A DNA stretch of 6,994 nucleotides from an uncultured Anaerobutyricum sp. (GTDB lineage: Bacteria > Bacillota > Clostridia > Lachnospirales > Lachnospiraceae): positions 1 through 6,994 of the forward strand of contig CAKREJ010000089.1 of the NCBI GenBank assembly GCA_934317185.1, given 5' to 3'. The notes beneath the pieces were generated by a model, which did no database searches, was not told where the DNA came from, and saw nothing but the letters and a program-made list of their open reading frames with translations. Below are positions 5,856 to 6,994 of this stretch, one piece after another. Position numbers and translations under genes: made by a program. The number at the start of each line of letters is the position of its first letter. The first letter of the stretch is position 1.

Positions 5856-6994
5856 ATGATAATGTCAAAAGATGAATATTTAATCACAGATGTGCCTCTT
5901 AAGGCACTGACTATTTTTGCAATGCCGATGATTCTCGGCAGTTTTTTTCAACAAGTCTATAATATGGCTGATTCTATAATCGTCGGTCAGTTTGTCGGTT
6001 CCTCTGCACTTGCGGCTGTTGGTGCCTGTGCTGCACTTACGAATGTCTTCATTTGTATCGCACTGGGTGCCGGTGTAGGTGCCGGCGTACTCGTAAGCCG
6101 TTATTTTGGTGCCAGAAATTATAGTAAAATGAAAACGATCGTGTCAACATCACTGATTAGTTTTCTGATTCTAAGTATAATTCTCGGTGGCTTTGGCCTT
6201 TGTTTTTCTCATTTGATGATGAGACTTTTGCAGACACCTGCTGATATACTGAATGAAGCCGTGCTGTATCTGCGTGTCTATTTTGTAGGATTCCCGTTTC
6301 TGTTTATGTACAACATTCTCTCTACTATGTTCACTTCGATCGGTGAATCCAAAATCCCACTGGGTCTTCTGATATTTTCTTCTGTTTTAAATATCTTTAT
6401 GGATCTTTGGATGGTGGCAGGTCTTAATCTTGGTGTGTTTGGTGCAGCCCTTGCAACACTGATCTCGCAGGGTATCTCCGCAGTATTTTCGCTTTTGATC
6501 TTCCTTCATCGTATTCGTAAATATAAGAGCTGCTTTGACTGGTTTGACAGGAAGGAACTACGTTCCATGCTGCAAATTGCCGTGCCGTCAATTCTTCAGC
6601 AGTCCACGGTATCCATCGGTATGATGATTGTACAGGCAGTTGTAAATCCGTTTGGTACACAGGCACTTGCCGGCTATGCGGCAACCATGCGAGTGGAGAA
6701 CGTATTCTCACTGATATTTGTATCAATCGGTAATGCCGTTTCACCATATGTTTCCCAGAATCTCGGTGCAAAGAAACCCTGGCGTATCAAAAAAGGCTAC
6801 CGTGCCGCATTATTGTTGGATGTATGTTTTGCAGTCCTCGCTTTCATAGTTATTGAAACACTGCACACACAAATCTCCTCATTATTTCTGGGAAAAGACG
6901 GAACAGCCTTAGCATATCAGGTATCCGGTGATTACATGCGATGGATCGGTTATTTCTTCATCTTCATGGGAATCAAGATGGCAACAGATGGCGT
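5856..6994 (+). CDS. MATE-family multidrug/Na+ (or H+) antiporter, 3' end cut off by window
   Basis: An open frame of 379 complete codons runs from ATG at 5856 to the window edge without a stop. AGGAG at 5847-5851 is four bases from this ATG and ten from a second in-frame ATG at 5862, so the start could be either. Near the start the protein has FAMPMILGSFFQQVYNMADS followed by IIVGQFVGSSALAAVG, the family signature of NorM/DinF-type MATE exporters. Helix-rich segments continue with LGAGVGAGVLVSRYFGA, then GESKIPL and a second half that begins again with IAVPSILQQSTVS and later VSPYVSQNLGAKKPWR, the repeat of the first-half pattern. Full members have about 450 residues and 12 membrane helices in two six-helix bundles, so roughly 70 residues are missing. 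It exports cationic drugs or metabolites in exchange for Na+ or H+; the substrate is not predictable. By eye its codons are richer in G and C than those of the left-hand genes. Confidence 0.93.
   Translation, partial: MIMSKDEYLITDVPLKALTIFAMPMILGSFFQQVYNMADSIIVGQFVGSSALAAVGACAALTNVFICIALGAGVGAGVLVSRYFGARNYSKMKTIVSTSLISFLILSIILGGFGLCFSHLMMRLLQTPADILNEAVLYLRVYFVGFPFLFMYNILSTMFTSIGESKIPLGLLIFSSVLNIFMDLWMVAGLNLGVFGAALATLISQGISAVFSLLIFLHRIRKYKSCFDWFDRKELRSMLQIAVPSILQQSTVSIGMMIVQAVVNPFGTQALAGYAATMRVENVFSLIFVSIGNAVSPYVSQNLGAKKPWRIKKGYRAALLLDVCFAVLAFIVIETLHTQISSLFLGKDGTALAYQVSGDYMRWIGYFFIFMGIKMATDG

Noticed and set aside
6424..6771. Open frame of 115 codons on the - strand
   Set aside because: It is wholly antisense to the MATE gene, whose protein sequence is clearly conserved, and it shows no recognisable domain.

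Overview
The window reads as chromosomal DNA of an AT-rich, low-GC Gram-positive anaerobe, most likely a clostridial (Lachnospiraceae-like) gut bacterium. Support comes from strong AGGAGG-type ribosome binding sites, TTG and GTG starts, a YesM/LytS-type histidine kinase tail next to sugar-binding proteins, and a corrinoid-activation gene of the ASKHA/DUF4445 type. The genus cannot be fixed from the sequence.

Region 1 (1-1836, + strand) is a sensory block. It opens with the last 33 codons of a sensor histidine kinase, whose stop overlaps the start of a 213-residue membrane-anchored protein. That protein looks like a periplasmic binding protein reduced to its first lobe. A full-length galactose/glucose-binding-protein (MglB-like) homologue follows. 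It keeps almost all known sugar ligands but has no lipoprotein cysteine and starts with a hydrophobic anchor. No ABC ATPase or permease follows. The block therefore looks more like extracellular sugar sensing for the kinase (compare XylFII-LytS) than transport.

Region 2 (1933-4406, + strand) starts at a good sigma-A-type promoter. It carries an ATP-dependent reductive activator of corrinoid proteins (2Fe-2S ferredoxin domain plus ASKHA/DUF4445 domain) and a short URO-D-superfamily methyltransferase that keeps the His-X-Cys...Cys zinc motif. Together they suggest corrinoid-dependent methyl transfer, but no corrinoid protein or substrate-specific methyltransferase lies in the window, so the partner must be elsewhere.

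Region 3 (4394-5615, - strand) is a two-gene unit: a DEDDh 3'-5' exonuclease, then an HD-domain phosphohydrolase. It converges on region 2 with a 13-base overlap of coding ends and no visible terminator.

Region 4 (5616-6994) is a 240-base divergent intergenic region followed by a MATE-family efflux transporter. The intergenic region holds an orphan terminator-like hairpin and a promoter with an extended -10 element and a 6-bp inverted repeat in its spacer. The transporter gene is complete at its start and cut by the window edge. I found no tRNA or rRNA gene, CRISPR array or insertion sequence.
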